From positions 21,158,592 through 21,222,591 of the forward strand of contig OY726578.1 in assembly GCA_963383645.1 (NCBI GenBank): a DNA stretch of 64,000 nucleotides, read 5' to 3'. Of the stretch, positions 53,620 to 63,917 are shown in pieces (positions within the stretch are counted from its first letter, which is position 1; every line of letters starts with the position of its first letter). The notes below the pieces were generated by a model, which ran no database searches, was not told the DNA's origin, and saw only the letters and a program-made list of their open reading frames with translations. The position numbers and the translations under genes are program-made. This DNA is from Muscardinus avellanarius. Lineage: Eukaryota; Chordata; Mammalia; Rodentia; Gliridae.

Positions 53620-53793
53620 TTGGTGGTGGTGGTGCTGAGGATCGAACCCAGCTCTATTTTTATTTTTTTATTTGAAACAAGGTCTCGCTAAGTTGTGGAG
53701 GGCCTCGCTAAGTTGGTGAGACTGACCTCAAAAGTCTTCAGCCTCCAGCCTCAGCCTCCCTAGTCCTGGGATTACCATGCGCCACCGCGCCCT
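53620..53793 (-). mobile_element. MEN-type SINE, O
   Basis: Antisense diverged copy. The right half is cut short (GGATCGAACCCAGCTC). Confidence 0.82.
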
Positions 53794-54162
53794 TCATCCT
53801 GCGCTATTCTAACTAGCCCAGTGGTCTCGGAAGCAACATTTCCCCTCTCAGTCCCTTATGGAGTCCGAGGTAAAGTGGTGATGTGGCCATTCTGTTGGGA
53901 AGACGGAGGGAGAATGGACACAAGCCCACACCTTGTGCGACGCATACCCCCTCTATTGATTTTGCGTCCTGTTGCCCTCGCCCTGGCTAGAGAAGACACG
54001 GAAACTAGTTATTCTTGAAGCTGGACGACCCTTACCAAAAATAACATTCCCCCTTGAGCATTTCTAGGAACCAGCTTGGGAGAAATGATGCGTATTTATA
54101 AACCTAAGCAATTACTTTTCTAGTAGAAAGACCAGAGTACTCAAAACTCGCTGCTGTGCCAA
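53794..54162. other. Flanking DNA, possible ancient repeat
   Basis: About 370 bp, no element named with confidence. Confidence 0.4.
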
Positions 54163-54364
54163 GCCGGGCGTGGTGGCGCACACTTGTAATCTCCGCACTT
54201 GGGAGGCTGAGACAGGAGGATCGCACAGGCTCAGCTACTTAGGCTCTCAGCAACGTGGTGAGACCCTGTTTCTAAATAAAATATAAAATAGGTTAGGGGT
54301 GTAGCCTGGAGGTAGAAAGCCCCTGGGTTCCATCCCCAGTACCCAAAAAAAACAAAAACAAAAA
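54163..54364 (+). mobile_element. MEN-type SINE, I, internally deleted
   Basis: The left half lacks GGTTCGAAGCCAGCC (GCACAGGCTCAGCTAC). Right half old-type. Tail (AAAAAC)n. Confidence 0.87.
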
Positions 54365-54912
54365 CTTGCTCTCGCTGTTGGCGGAGACCCCGCGCCGTCT
54401 TAGGTCAGCTGATTCGGTTCCGCGGGGGTATTTCTTTCTGGTCTGACTAGTGTGTGAACTCCTCCTCCCCAGCCCTCTCCTTGAATGTCTAACTTTCTCC
54501 GCTCCCTGCCTCTTCTCTTTTTTCCTCTCTGGACTCTTGTAATCCCAAGTACCTTTCCTTGTTCGCTGCGCACAAAAGACCTTAAGGACGAGAGATGAGG
54601 TTGTCATAACCCAGCCGCCGAACACCGTTGCCAGCCCGTGATCGTTAACAACGGGCAGAGAAAAACAAATAGCAACCCATTTGCGCTTATCCAGTAGTGC
54701 TCCCTGGCAAATAATTATGTCTCCCACGCACCCCTCCGCCCCCAGAGGACTTGAATGGCTTTGGACTCAAGCTGCTCATTATAGATAAGGCTCCAGAGTT
54801 CCCCCAAAGGTTCATAATGTTCCCTTTTCTTTCTTTCCTCTGATTTTCCATCATTACAAAAGATATTGCTGAGGCCGTTGCATTCAAGTTTAAGCTTTAT
54901 TGAAGTTTATTT
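54365..54912. other. Flanking DNA without recognised repeats
   Basis: About 550 bp. GCTCATTATAGATAAGGC (54772) contains a GATA-type word. No gene. Confidence 0.45.
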
Positions 54913-55032
54913 CATATTTTATTTGGAAACAGGGTCTCACTAAGTAGCTGAGGCTGGCTTCGAACCTGCGCGATCCTCCTGTCTCAGCCTCCCAAGCGCG
55001 GGGATGACAAGCGCGCGCCACCACGCCCGGCT
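54913..55032 (-). mobile_element. MEN-type SINE, left monomer only (I)
   Basis: Antisense B1-like half alone, from the linker to CACGCCCGGCT. AAGTTTATTTCA before and AATTTTATTTCA after look like a target duplication, so it may have inserted as a monomer. Confidence 0.88.
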
Positions 55033-55061
55033 TATTAAATTTTATTTCAAAAACAGCAGCT

Positions 55062-55261
55062 TCATCGGGCAGGATGGTGCATGTCCGTAAATCCCAGTGT
55101 TTGGGAGGCTGAGGAGGGAGGATCACAGGTTTGAGGGCTGCCTCTGTAACTTAGCAAGACCTTGTTTCAAAGCACTCAGTAAAATCGGGCTGTGGGTGTA
55201 GCTCAGGGGTAGAACGACCTTGGGTTCAATCCCTAACACCAAAAAAGAAAAGAAAAGAAAA
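55062..55261 (+). mobile_element. MEN-type SINE, O
   Basis: Old copy starting near TCGGGCAGGATGGTGC, with an (AAAAG)n tail. Confidence 0.86.
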
Positions 55262-55520
55262 GCAGCAGCGTCTAAAGGGGGAGGGGGGAGGCATATCGAG
55301 AGAACAGATTGGTCCTATTTGTTTTAGATTCTGAGCTATACTGGGACTTCCTACTCACAGAATCCCCGGACCATTAATCTGAATAACACCAGGCAGGAAG
55401 AGTGCTGTCATGGGAAATTAATCACAGATGGGGGTTGAGAGGGGAAAATCAATGCCAAATGGAAGACTTTGAGAACAGCATCATATGCTCCACCTCCATT
55501 TGTTAAAAAATCACGCTCCT
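55262..55520. other. Repeat-free flanking DNA
   Basis: About 260 bp. Contains paired GGACCATTAATCTG and GGGAAATTAATCAC words. Confidence 0.4.
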
Positions 55521-55600
55521 TGGTTAGGGATGTGGCTGAGCGGTGGAACGCTCCCCTGGCAAGCACAAGGCCCTGCGCGTTCAAGACCCAGCGCTACCCA
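55521..55600 (+). mobile_element. Free-standing ID element
   Basis: GGATGTGGCTGAGCGGTGGAACGC ... GCGTTCAAGACCCAGCGC: tRNA-like A- and B-box words, no B1 half, A-rich tail. Confidence 0.82.
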
Positions 55601-56062
55601 AAATTAAAAAAAATTAAAATTTAAGCACACTATTTCAATCCCTGTCTGCTAAGAGAGACTTGTTGTTGTATAAACAGTTTATTAACTATAGCTATTTCAT
55701 CACTGAGCCTTCACTGGTTCTCGTTCCAAACGCCTCCTTCCCTGTCTGCGGACATTTCTAGAACCCTGTCCCGTGTCACCTAGAAATAAGACCCCACCCC
55801 CACGCATCACGGACGCTCCTTTTCATATCAAATGCATCCGCAAAGATCCGCAGATCTCGCTGACAGCCATACACACAGCAACACACGCTTTAAGAGATCT
55901 GCTGAAATCCTACAAATCCTAAGCTTTGCTTTTACCAGGACTGAAATCCCCGGTAATGCGGAAGGACCTGCCTTTAAATGCCTGAGAAGAAATGTCTCCA
56001 TACAGGGACCGCCGATCAGGCAGCCACTAGGAAGAGAAGCCGTGAGAAGTGAACGCCCGTGA
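55601..56062. other. Flanking DNA without recognised repeats
   Basis: About 460 bp, no feature recognised. Confidence 0.45.
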
Positions 56063-56294
56063 GCCGGGCGTGGTGGTGCACACCTGTAATCCCTGTCCTT
56101 GGGAGGCTGACACAGGAGGATGGAAGGTCCACAGGCTCGAGGCCAGCCTCGGCAACTCGTGAGGCTCTCTGCAACTCAGTGAGAACCTGTTTCAAAATAA
56201 GACGATAAAAATAGGGCTGGGGCTATATCTTAGAGGTAGAATGCCTCTGAGTCAATGCCCGATACCACACACACACATTAAAAAAAAAAAAAAT
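56063..56294 (+). mobile_element. MEN-type SINE, O
   Basis: Old copy with a (CA)n then poly(A) tail, followed by a further ID remnant (AATAGGGCTCAATCC). Confidence 0.88.
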
Positions 56295-56554
56295 AGGGCT
56301 CAATCCGCAGGGACACATACACACGCACGCGCGCAGAAAACCCAGTGCTGGCTCTGTGTGCCGGTTCCTGGCTTTACTAACCTGTAAGCCAGTCTCATAA
56401 GCCTGGTAAGTCTCACTTGCCATTGGTAACTAAGAAAAGGACTGAATAACGGGTCCTCCGGGTCCCCTTAAATTCTACGATTCCCTGGCTTGAGACCCTG
56501 AGAGTTCAGGTTTCAGCATACTGGGCCACACCCAGACACTCTATACTATGCCCT
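56295..56554. other. Flanking DNA
   Basis: No element beyond the ID remnant at its start. Confidence 0.4.
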
Positions 56555-56700
56555 TATATAGACACAGATATCCAGATATATGTACTTCATATAAATATGT
56601 ACATATATGAATATATAAGTACATATATGAATATATATGAGTTTATATATAGAATATATATAAGTATATATTATATATTTAAATATATATACATTTAAAA
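56555..56700. repeat. ATAT-rich low-complexity array
   Basis: Degenerate (ATAT/GTACATATAT) repeats over about 145 bp. Confidence 0.9.
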
Positions 56701-56767
56701 TATACTTTTATTAGTGTATTGTAATTAAACAGTATAGTGAGGGGTTTTTTTGTGTGCGTGTGTGTGT

Positions 56768-56965
56768 GGTACTGGGGGTGGCACCTACGGGCATTCTACC
56801 TCCGAGCTACACCCCCAGCCCTATGTTTTATTCTTTATTTGGAAACAGGGTCTCACAGAGTTGCAAAGGGCCTCACTAAGTAGCTGAGGCTGGCCGTGAA
56901 CCGCGATCCTCCTGTCTCAGCCTCCCAAGTGCTGGGATGACAAGCGTGCACCAACAAGCCTGGCT
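56768..56965 (-). mobile_element. MEN-type SINE, O
   Basis: Antisense copy preceded by (TG)n at its tail. Confidence 0.9.
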
Positions 56966-57206
56966 CCTAGCAAGACGGAGAGCGCTACATTCTCACACGC
57001 ACACAGCCCTCGGCGTGATGCCCTCGCCATCCCGCCCGCTTCCCCTCTTCCCTCCCGGACACGTTAGTGAGATTCATAGTGATTACCTTTATGTACAGAC
57101 ATAACATTATTTGAACCACGATCCTCCTCTTTTCCCTCCCCACCTGCCTCTCCAAAACCTCTTCCCCTGTTCTATGGGTCTGTCTCTTCATTTATTTGAA
57201 ATTCCT

Positions 57207-57236
57207 TTTCTTTCTTTCTTTCTTTCTTTTCTTTTC

Positions 57237-57273
<37 letters not shown>

Positions 57274-57274
57274 T
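57207..57274. repeat. (CTTT)n(CTTTT)n poly(T)
   Basis: Tail of the following antisense Y1 copy. Confidence 0.94.
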
Positions 57275-57405
57275 GTGGTACTGGGTTTCCTGGAAGCCCT
57301 TCTTCCTCCAGCTACACTCCCAGACCTATTTTTATACTTTTTTATTTGGAAACAGGGTCTCTTAAGCCAGCACGGGGATTACAAGCGTGTGCCACCACGC
57401 CCGGC
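57275..57405 (-). mobile_element. MEN-type SINE, Y1, internally deleted
   Basis: CTCTTAAGCCAG joins directly to CACGGGGATTACAAGCG, removing about 50 bp including the left B box. Confidence 0.9.
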
Positions 57406-57519
57406 ATTGTTTCTTGTTTTTTATCTTCCACATCTGAGAGAAAACGCAGGACCCTTGACACTTTGGGCCTGGCTGATCACACTCAGCATAAAAAACACTG
57501 AACAAAATCCAATACTCTT

Positions 57520-57895
57520 TCAGGTTTAAACAAAAGAAAGGAAGACTTTGGGGATAGAAGGAACTCACCTCAGCGTCATAACGGCAAGGTGTGATAAACC
57601 CAGCATCACACTGACTGGGGGAGGGAGGCCTGAAAGTATTTCCTCTAAAATCAGCAAGAACACAAAGACGCCCACTATCACCACGCCTAATCCAATACCG
57701 GACTTGAAATGTTAGCCAGAGCAATAAGGCAAGAAAAAGAAATGAAAAGGATACCAATAGGAAAGGACAAAGTGACAGTTACTCTACTTGCTGACAACAC
57801 GAGCTTATACTTACAAGATGACAGAAAAATTCAACCAGAAGACGTCGAGAGCTTATAAGCAAATTCACCAAAGTAGCAGATAGGAAACCAATTTA
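57520..57895 (+). mobile_element. L1 ORF2 reverse-transcriptase region, pseudogenic
   Basis: Sense match to the RT region: GCAATAAGGCAAGAAAAAGA, ATACCAATAGGAAAGGAC, ACTTGCTGACAACACG. The catalytic FADD codons read as L-A-D-N here, with further damage, so it is inactive. Confidence 0.82.
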
Positions 57896-57897
57896 GC

Positions 57898-58052
57898 AAG
57901 CTGGGTGTGGTGGAGCACGTCTGTAATGCCAGCATTTGGGAGGCTGAGACAGGAGGACCACGGGTTCGCGGCCAGCCTCTGCAGTTTAGGGAGGCTCTCA
58001 GCAACCTAGCGAGAACTTGTTTCCAAAGAAGAAATAAAATTGGGCTGAGGGT
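57898..58052 (+). mobile_element. MEN-type SINE, O, 3' part replaced
   Basis: Complete left half. The right half breaks off after TTGGGCTGAGGGTG and a GAAA array follows. Confidence 0.86.
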
Positions 58053-58117
<65 letters not shown>

Positions 58118-58153
58118 GGAAGAAAGAAGAAAGAAAGGAAGGTAGAAAGAAGT

Positions 58154-58201
<48 letters not shown>

Positions 58202-58263
58202 AAGAAATAAGGAAGAAAGAAAGGAAGGAAGGAAGGAAGGAAGGAAGATAGAAAGAAAGAATT

Positions 58264-58303
<40 letters not shown>

Positions 58304-58491
58304 AGAAAGGAAGGAAGAAATAACTTCCTTTAGGAAGGTAGAAGGTAGGTAGGTTGGGAGGGAAGGAAGGAAGGAAGGAAGGAGGGAACAAAAGAAAAAG
58401 GAAGGAAGAAAGAAGAAAGAAAGGAAGAAAGGTAGAAAGAAAGAAAGAAAGAAGGTAGAAAGAAAGAAAGGAAGGAAGAAAGATAAAGAAA

Positions 58492-58544
<53 letters not shown>

Positions 58545-58650
58545 AAAGAAAGGTAGGTTGGGAGGGAAGGAAGGAAGGAAGGGGAAAAAAGAAAAAGGAA
58601 GAAAGAGAGAAAAGAGAGAAAGAAAGAAGAGAAAGGAAGAGAAAAAGAAA
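58053..58650. repeat. 600-bp GAAA/GGAA purine array
   Basis: GAAA, GATA, GGAA and GTAG subdomains. GTAGGTTGGGAGGGAAGGAA occurs twice (58348 and 58553), indicating internal duplication. One of the longest simple arrays in the window. Confidence 0.96.
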
Positions 58651-59439
58651 TTCTCCAGGCATCCTCTGGCTTCTGACATTGCTCCTATGGTGTAGGACTC
58701 AGGACTCCTCTCTGAGGCGTACCTGCCTGTCTTATAATGGACGGGTAATTACCTCTTGCAAAGATTAGCAAAGGAATCCAATAAGATCCCGAGACCCAGG
58801 GGAAGGGCACGTCGAGGTGAGTGTGTGACGTCCCCACGCGGCCCCTCAGGCTGGAAGACACCCCCACGCACTCCCAGGGCCCCCCCTGCACATAATTGTT
58901 TCCGGAAAGAACAAAGAAGGAATTTGGCAGGAGCCCACAAGAACTCCTGGAATCCTGACGGCTCTCAACCCCGCATGGTCTCCCTGCCAGAGAGTCACCT
59001 CCTCCGGGCCAATTTTGAACCATTTAAGACCTAATTGGGGGATGAAACCGTGCCAGGCCCGAAGCCCTTTCTCCCGGCCTGAGAACCAGCAAAGGTTGCC
59101 CTCTAACTTACCCCGCTCTGACCTTCCGCAGGGTCTGTGTCCAACCCTGGCCAGTCGCCGGTCCTCTGCAGAGAAGGATAACCCAGCCGTGAGCTCCAAA
59201 CCTAAGGCGGACATTATCTAAGGACGGGAAGAGTCCCCCTGGGTCCCTCCAGGGGCTACGCCAGGCCTTCGGTGGACGGCTCACACCATCTCCTTTGATC
59301 CACCTGCTCATAAGCCCCTTGTTTAGCAAATATTTTGGGGGGCCCGGCGGGGGTGTCTCTAAGAGGTACTGCTTGATCGTGGGAGTCAGGTCCACACCCT
59401 AACCTCACAGGGGATGGGGAGACTGGCCGTCAGTTGGCG

Positions 59440-59440
<1 letters not shown>
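58651..59440. other. Flanking DNA without recognised repeats
   Basis: About 790 bp, GC-rich. Overlapping open frames on both strands have no domain character. Confidence 0.5.
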
Positions 59441-59494
<54 letters not shown>

Positions 59495-59647
59495 CCTCCC
59501 TCCCTCCCTCCCTCCCTTTCTTTCTTCCTTTCTTTTCTTTCTTTCTTTCTTCCTTCCTTCCTTCCTTTCTCTATCTCTCTCTTTCTCTCTCCCTCCTTCC
59601 CTCCCTTTCTTTCTTTCTTCCTTCCTTTCTTTCTTTCTTCCTTCTTT

Positions 59648-59679
<32 letters not shown>

Positions 59680-59687
59680 TTTTCCTC
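59441..59687. repeat. (CT)n(CCCT)n(CTTT)n pyrimidine array
   Basis: About 247 bp, at the tail position of the antisense SINE that follows. Confidence 0.96.
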
Positions 59688-59689
59688 TT

Positions 59690-59875
59690 GTGGTTCTGAG
59701 GACAGAACCCAGGGGCATCCTTCATCCAAGCTACACTCCCAGCTCTATTTTTTATTCTTTATTTCGAAACAGGGCAAAGGGCCTCACTAAGTAGCTGAGG
59801 CTGTCCTCAAACCACGATCCTCCTGTCTCAGCCTCCCGAATGCTAGGATTACAAGTGTGAGCCACCACGCCCAGC
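59690..59875 (-). mobile_element. MEN-type SINE, O
   Basis: Antisense copy, TGGTTCTGAGGACAGAACCC to CACGCCCAGCT. Confidence 0.88.
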
Positions 59876-61094
59876 TTGGCTTTTTCCTTATAATTGTGCT
59901 TTTGCTCAAAGGCTACAGACAGAGTGTGACGGGACCCCGCAGCACTGGGCATGAATCCGGGAGGGCTTCTCTGAGGAGGTAACATTTCAGCTGAGAACTA
60001 AGAATGGGCAGAAAGTGTTCGGAGGTGGCTTCCACTTGGACAGCACACGGCGGGGGCACGGGGGCAGCCGGGGACAGGGTGGGAGATGGGCCAGACCCCC
60101 AGGGCCCTGGAGGTTGTGAGGAGGAGCCGGGTCTCTGTCCTGAGAGCCCGGGGCAGGCATGGAGCTGGGATTTGACATGAAAAACCTGTGAAAGAGAATC
60201 CCCAGCGGGAGAATGAACTTTCCCTTGCTTTTGCAGTTTAAAAAAAAAAAACAAAAACAAAAAAATTAGGCCTGCTTGGGGTTGGGGGAGGGGAGCTGGC
60301 TTTTTCTGGAGCACTTTTCTTATAAACGGCTTTAAATAGAACCACAGAGACCCAAACAAATGGAAGCCCTGTCCACCTCGGCCTGCGTTCTCGTAAACAA
60401 ACAAGATCACCGAGCAACGCCGGGCGACGGTGTTTCTGCAAACGCTGGAGACCTCGCAAAGAAAACGTGTGTGGATCTTCACGGGAGGTGCCCGCGGCCA
60501 GGGTGGGCTGTGCCCGTAGATGCCCCTTGGCTTTCGGGGGTGCCTGGCCAGGGACGCCAGCCGTCCAGGGTCACCGTGGGGCCGCAGGGGTCTCCGGCAG
60601 CATCTTGGCCCCTGCCCCAGCTGGCCGCTCTTGGTGACACTCTGGGTCCAGGTACCATCCTGTGGGCACGGAGCACACATGTGACCAGGAACCGTCCCCG
60701 GCTTCGCCCTTGCACAAGAAATATCACCGCAGCTAACGGCCCACTTGGGAATCTCTTGATCTCTTGTGACTCCTGATCATGCTCCCAACAAGTGTGCAAG
60801 AAAGAAAGTGATTTCCCAAGACTGTGCAGCTACAGGGTGGGCGGCAAGGCGGCTGGGCTCGGAGCCTCCAGCTGCGGCCGGGAGCCGTGGGGCTTCCTCC
60901 CTCTCCTCCAAATTTCTCCCCTGTCCATCGCGTCCAGTTGTCCATCACCTGCCCTTAACCCGGGGAGGGGCTCCGCTTGCAGGTTGGATTGGATTTCTCA
61001 ATGTATTCTGCATATCCACCCAGGGGTGAGGTTATTGCATTTGCTGTAAGAGCAGCCTGACACCCTTCTCGTTAGTTTCAACTCAGACACGGTG
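59876..61094. other. 1.2-kb flanking DNA without SINEs
   Basis: GC-rich. A 255-codon minus-strand open frame (60680-59913) is compositional. No gene recognised. Confidence 0.5.
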
Positions 61095-61499
61095 GCCGGG
61101 CACGGGGCCGCGCACCTGTAATCTCGGTGGTTGGGAGGCTGAGACTGGAGGATCGCAGGTTCAAGGCCAGCCTCAGCCACTTAACGAGACCCTGTTCCAA
61201 AATTTAAAAATAATAAAAGAAGTCAGGCGTGGTGGTGCACGCTTGTAATCCCAGTACTTGGGAGGCAGAGAAAAGGAGGATTGCGGGTTCACGGCCAGCC
61301 TCAGCTACTTAGTAAGGCCTTCCACAACTTAGTGAGACCCTGTTTCAAATAAAGAATAAAAGCCGGGCATGGTGGCGCAGGCTTGTAATCCCAGCATTCG
61401 GGAGGCTGAGACAGGAGGACTGCAGTTCACGGTCACCCTCGGCTACTTAGTGAGGCCCTCCACAACTTAGTGAGAACGTGTTTCAAATAAAGAATAAAA

Positions 61500-61735
61500 G
61501 CCGGGCATGGTGGCGCACGCTTGTAATCCCCGCGCTTGGGAGGCAGAGACAGGAGGATCGCGCTGGTTCGGAGCCAGCCTCACTGGCTTAAGAGACTCTG
61601 TTTCCACATAAAAATGTTAAAAAATAGGTCTGGGAGTGTAGCCCGTGGGAGTGTATACCGGAGGTAGAAGGGCTTCCAGGAACCCCAGTACCACCAAAAA
61701 ATAAAAAATAAAAATAAATAAAATAAAGAATAAAA
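61500..61735 (+). mobile_element. MEN-type SINE, Y3 (nested in cluster)
   Basis: Complete copy with CCGTGGGAGTGTATACCGG, GGTTCGGAGCC and GTTTCCACATAAAAATG, the same signature as 33418-33642. Confidence 0.94.
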
Positions 61736-61947
61736 GCCGAGCATCGTGGTATACACTTGTAATCCCAGCATTCGGGAGGCTGAGACAGGAGGATTGCAGT
61801 TCACGGCCAGCCTCAGCAACTTAGTGAGGCCCTTTGCAACCGTGAGAGTCTGCTTTGAAATAAAGACTGAAAAATAGGGCTGGGGGTATAGCTCAGAGGT
61901 AGAATGCCCCTGGGTTCTATCCCTAATACTGCCAAAAAAAAAAAAAA
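61736..61947 (+). mobile_element. MEN-type SINE, O/T (in cluster)
   Basis: GCCGAGCATCGTGGTATACAC ... CATTCGGGAGGCTGAGACAGG, right half CCCCTGGGTTCTATCCC, poly(A), then an AGA/GGAA microsatellite. Confidence 0.9.
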
Positions 61948-62210
61948 TAGAAGAAGAAGAAGAAGAAGGAAGGAAGGGAGGGAGAAAGGAAGGAAGGAAG
62001 GAAAGAAAGAAGGAAAGAAGGAAGGAAGGACAAATAAAAATTAGGAATGAGGGTGTAGCTCAGAGGTAGAATGCCCCTGGGTTCTATCACTAATACTGCC
62101 AAAAAAAAAAAAAATAGAAGAAGAAGAAGAAGGAAGGAAGGAAGCTAGGGAGGGAGAAAGGAAGGAAGGAAGGAACAAACAAAAGAAGGAAAGAAGGAAG
62201 GAAGAATAAA
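61948..62210. repeat. Duplicated ID-half plus AGA/GGAA microsatellite
   Basis: The sequence from the ID half through poly(A), (AGA)n and (GGAA)n is present twice with the same order (61878-62040 and 62051-62210), including ATTAGGAATGAGGGTGTAGC at the start of each following unit. Confidence 0.88.
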
Positions 62211-62361
62211 AATTAGGAATGAGGGTGTAGCTCAGAGGTGGAAGGAATGCTCCTGGGTTCAATCCTCAGTACTGCAAAAAAATAAAAAATAAAAAAATAA
62301 AATAAAATAAAATAAAATAGGACAGGGAGTATACAACACCCTGTGCTCAAGCCTCAGTACC

Positions 62362-63120
62362 AAATGAGCCAGCCAACCAGGCAACCAAGCAGCCATGCAG
62401 TGACGCTCAGAGTTTCCGCGGGCCACAAGTGTGGGTTGGGGGGTTCTGTGTCTCCCGGGGCCACAGCCAAGTGCCAGCGGAGCTGTGGTCTCATTTCAGG
62501 CTCGGCTGGAGAGGAGCCCGCTTCCAAATCGTGGGTGCTGGGAAAATTTAGCTCCTCGTGGCCATTTTATCTTCTTGGTTTCTTCCCGCTGTCGGCCAGA
62601 GGCGATCTCAGCTAGGGGAAGCCGCTTGGTCCTGTGCCCTCAACAGGGCGCCCGCTTCATCCACTCTCAAGACAGGAGCAGCCGACGACAGAGTGTGGCC
62701 ACGGGACTGAATATCTGCACCAACCTGATCAGAGGCGGTGGAGATGGCGTCTGGTCCAGAGTCCTTAATGCAAAACAAAACCCCCTCATTCCCGGGCTCC
62801 CTCCTGCGGCACCAGGGGCCCGCCCACCACGGCCTTCCTGGGGATGCCACCAGCCGTGTCTTCCCCTGTGCCGTGACTTGGGGGCCCCGGGCTCCCACGT
62901 TTAGACCCCAGCAGCACTTCCTAGGAAAACCCGACTGCTGGCTTCCCTCAAGGATGCTGAGGCCATCGCACTGTGACCGCGGAGGTGACCGCAAGCTGTC
63001 CCCTTCCGTATCCCTGATGCCTGAAGGTGTCTAGGCCTCTGGGTTTCCATACTGCGTGTCGCCTGGAGAGGCCGTGAGCCCAGGGCTGCCCACTGCTAAC
63101 CTTCACTGTGCTAGTGATTA
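62362..63120. other. Flanking DNA without recognised repeats
   Basis: About 760 bp, CpG-containing and GC-rich. No gene recognised. Confidence 0.5.
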
Positions 63121-63224
63121 GCTCCTTCCTTCTTCCTTTCTTTCTCTCTTCCTTCCTTCCTTCTTTCCTTCCTTTCTCTCTCTCCTCTCTCTCTCTCTTT
63201 CTCTCTTTCTTTCTCCTACTCTCC
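63121..63224. repeat. CT/CTTT pyrimidine array
   Basis: About 100 bp of CTTC/CTTT/CT. Confidence 0.94.
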
Positions 63225-63265
63225 ATTGTTGGACACATGGTGAGCTTGGTAAAAGACAGCAATTA

Positions 63266-63480
63266 GCCTGGCGTGGTGGCGCACGCTTGTAATCCCCGCG
63301 CTTGGGAGGCTGAGACAGGAGGACCGCAGGTTCGAAGCCAGCCTCGGCTACTGAGTGAGGCTCTCAGCAACTTAGTGAGACCCTGTTTCCAAATAAAGTG
63401 TAAAATAGGTCTGGGAGTACAGCCCGGAGGTAGAAAGCCCCTGGGTTCCACCCCCAGGATTGAAAAAAAATAAAAATAAG
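63266..63480 (+). mobile_element. MEN-type SINE, I
   Basis: CG-rich left half, right half AAAGCCCCTGGGTTCCACCC. Target duplication AAGACAGCAATTA / AAGGCAGCAATTA (63253-63265 and 63481-63493). Confidence 0.95.
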
Positions 63481-63710
63481 AAGGCAGCAATTACCCATCC
63501 TTAGCAAACATGGGCACAGTGGTCCTTGTGAGCAGAAACACCCCACCCAGGAGGACCCTGAGGAGGCGGGACTCGCCCTCCACACACGCAGACTCCGCGC
63601 CGGGCATTGCAGGCCAGTTTTCTCATGATTAAATTCCACGTAGCGTCCACCCAAGAGCCCTCGATTACAGGGAGAAAAGACCTAGACCAGTACCTACTTT
63701 ATTTACTTAT

Positions 63711-63767
63711 GGTAGATACTGAGGATTGAGCCCGGGGCGCTCTATCACTGAGCTACAGTCCCAGCCC
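63711..63767 (-). mobile_element. ID-half fragment
   Basis: Antisense right half (TATCACTGAGCTACAGTCCC) followed by a (TTTA)n linker and Y1 sequence. Confidence 0.8.
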
Positions 63768-63809
63768 TTTTTATTTATTTATTTTTTATTTATTTTATTT
63801 TATTTTATT

Positions 63810-63882
63810 GGTGGTACTGGGGTTCCTGGAAGCCCTTCTACCTCCGGGCTACACTCCCAGACCTATTTTTTTAAATATATTT

Positions 63883-63917
<35 letters not shown>

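Larger units (their letters stand above)
61095..62361 (+). mobile_element. Cluster of five nested MEN-type SINEs
   Basis: Five left halves start at 61095, 61222, 61362, 61500 and 61736. The fourth is a complete Y3 copy and the fifth a complete O copy. Further right halves follow at 62041, 62214 and 62321. Total five left and five right halves, all in the same orientation. The first three left halves each end in the A-rich linker where the next begins. Confidence 0.9.

Noticed and set aside
41583..55600. tRNA genes at 41583, 47048 and 55521
   Set aside because: A- and B-box-like words are present, but the sequences are ID-type SINEs with A-rich tails and no complete cloverleaf.
57831..59794. 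Phe/Ser/Leu-rich and Lys/Glu/Arg-rich frames up to 282 codons
   Set aside because: Translations of GAAA/CTTT microsatellites plus antisense SINE.
59913..60680. 255-codon minus-strand open frame
   Set aside because: Pro/Arg-rich with no recognisable motif, and part of it is a poly(A/T) stretch read as Phe. Probably chance.
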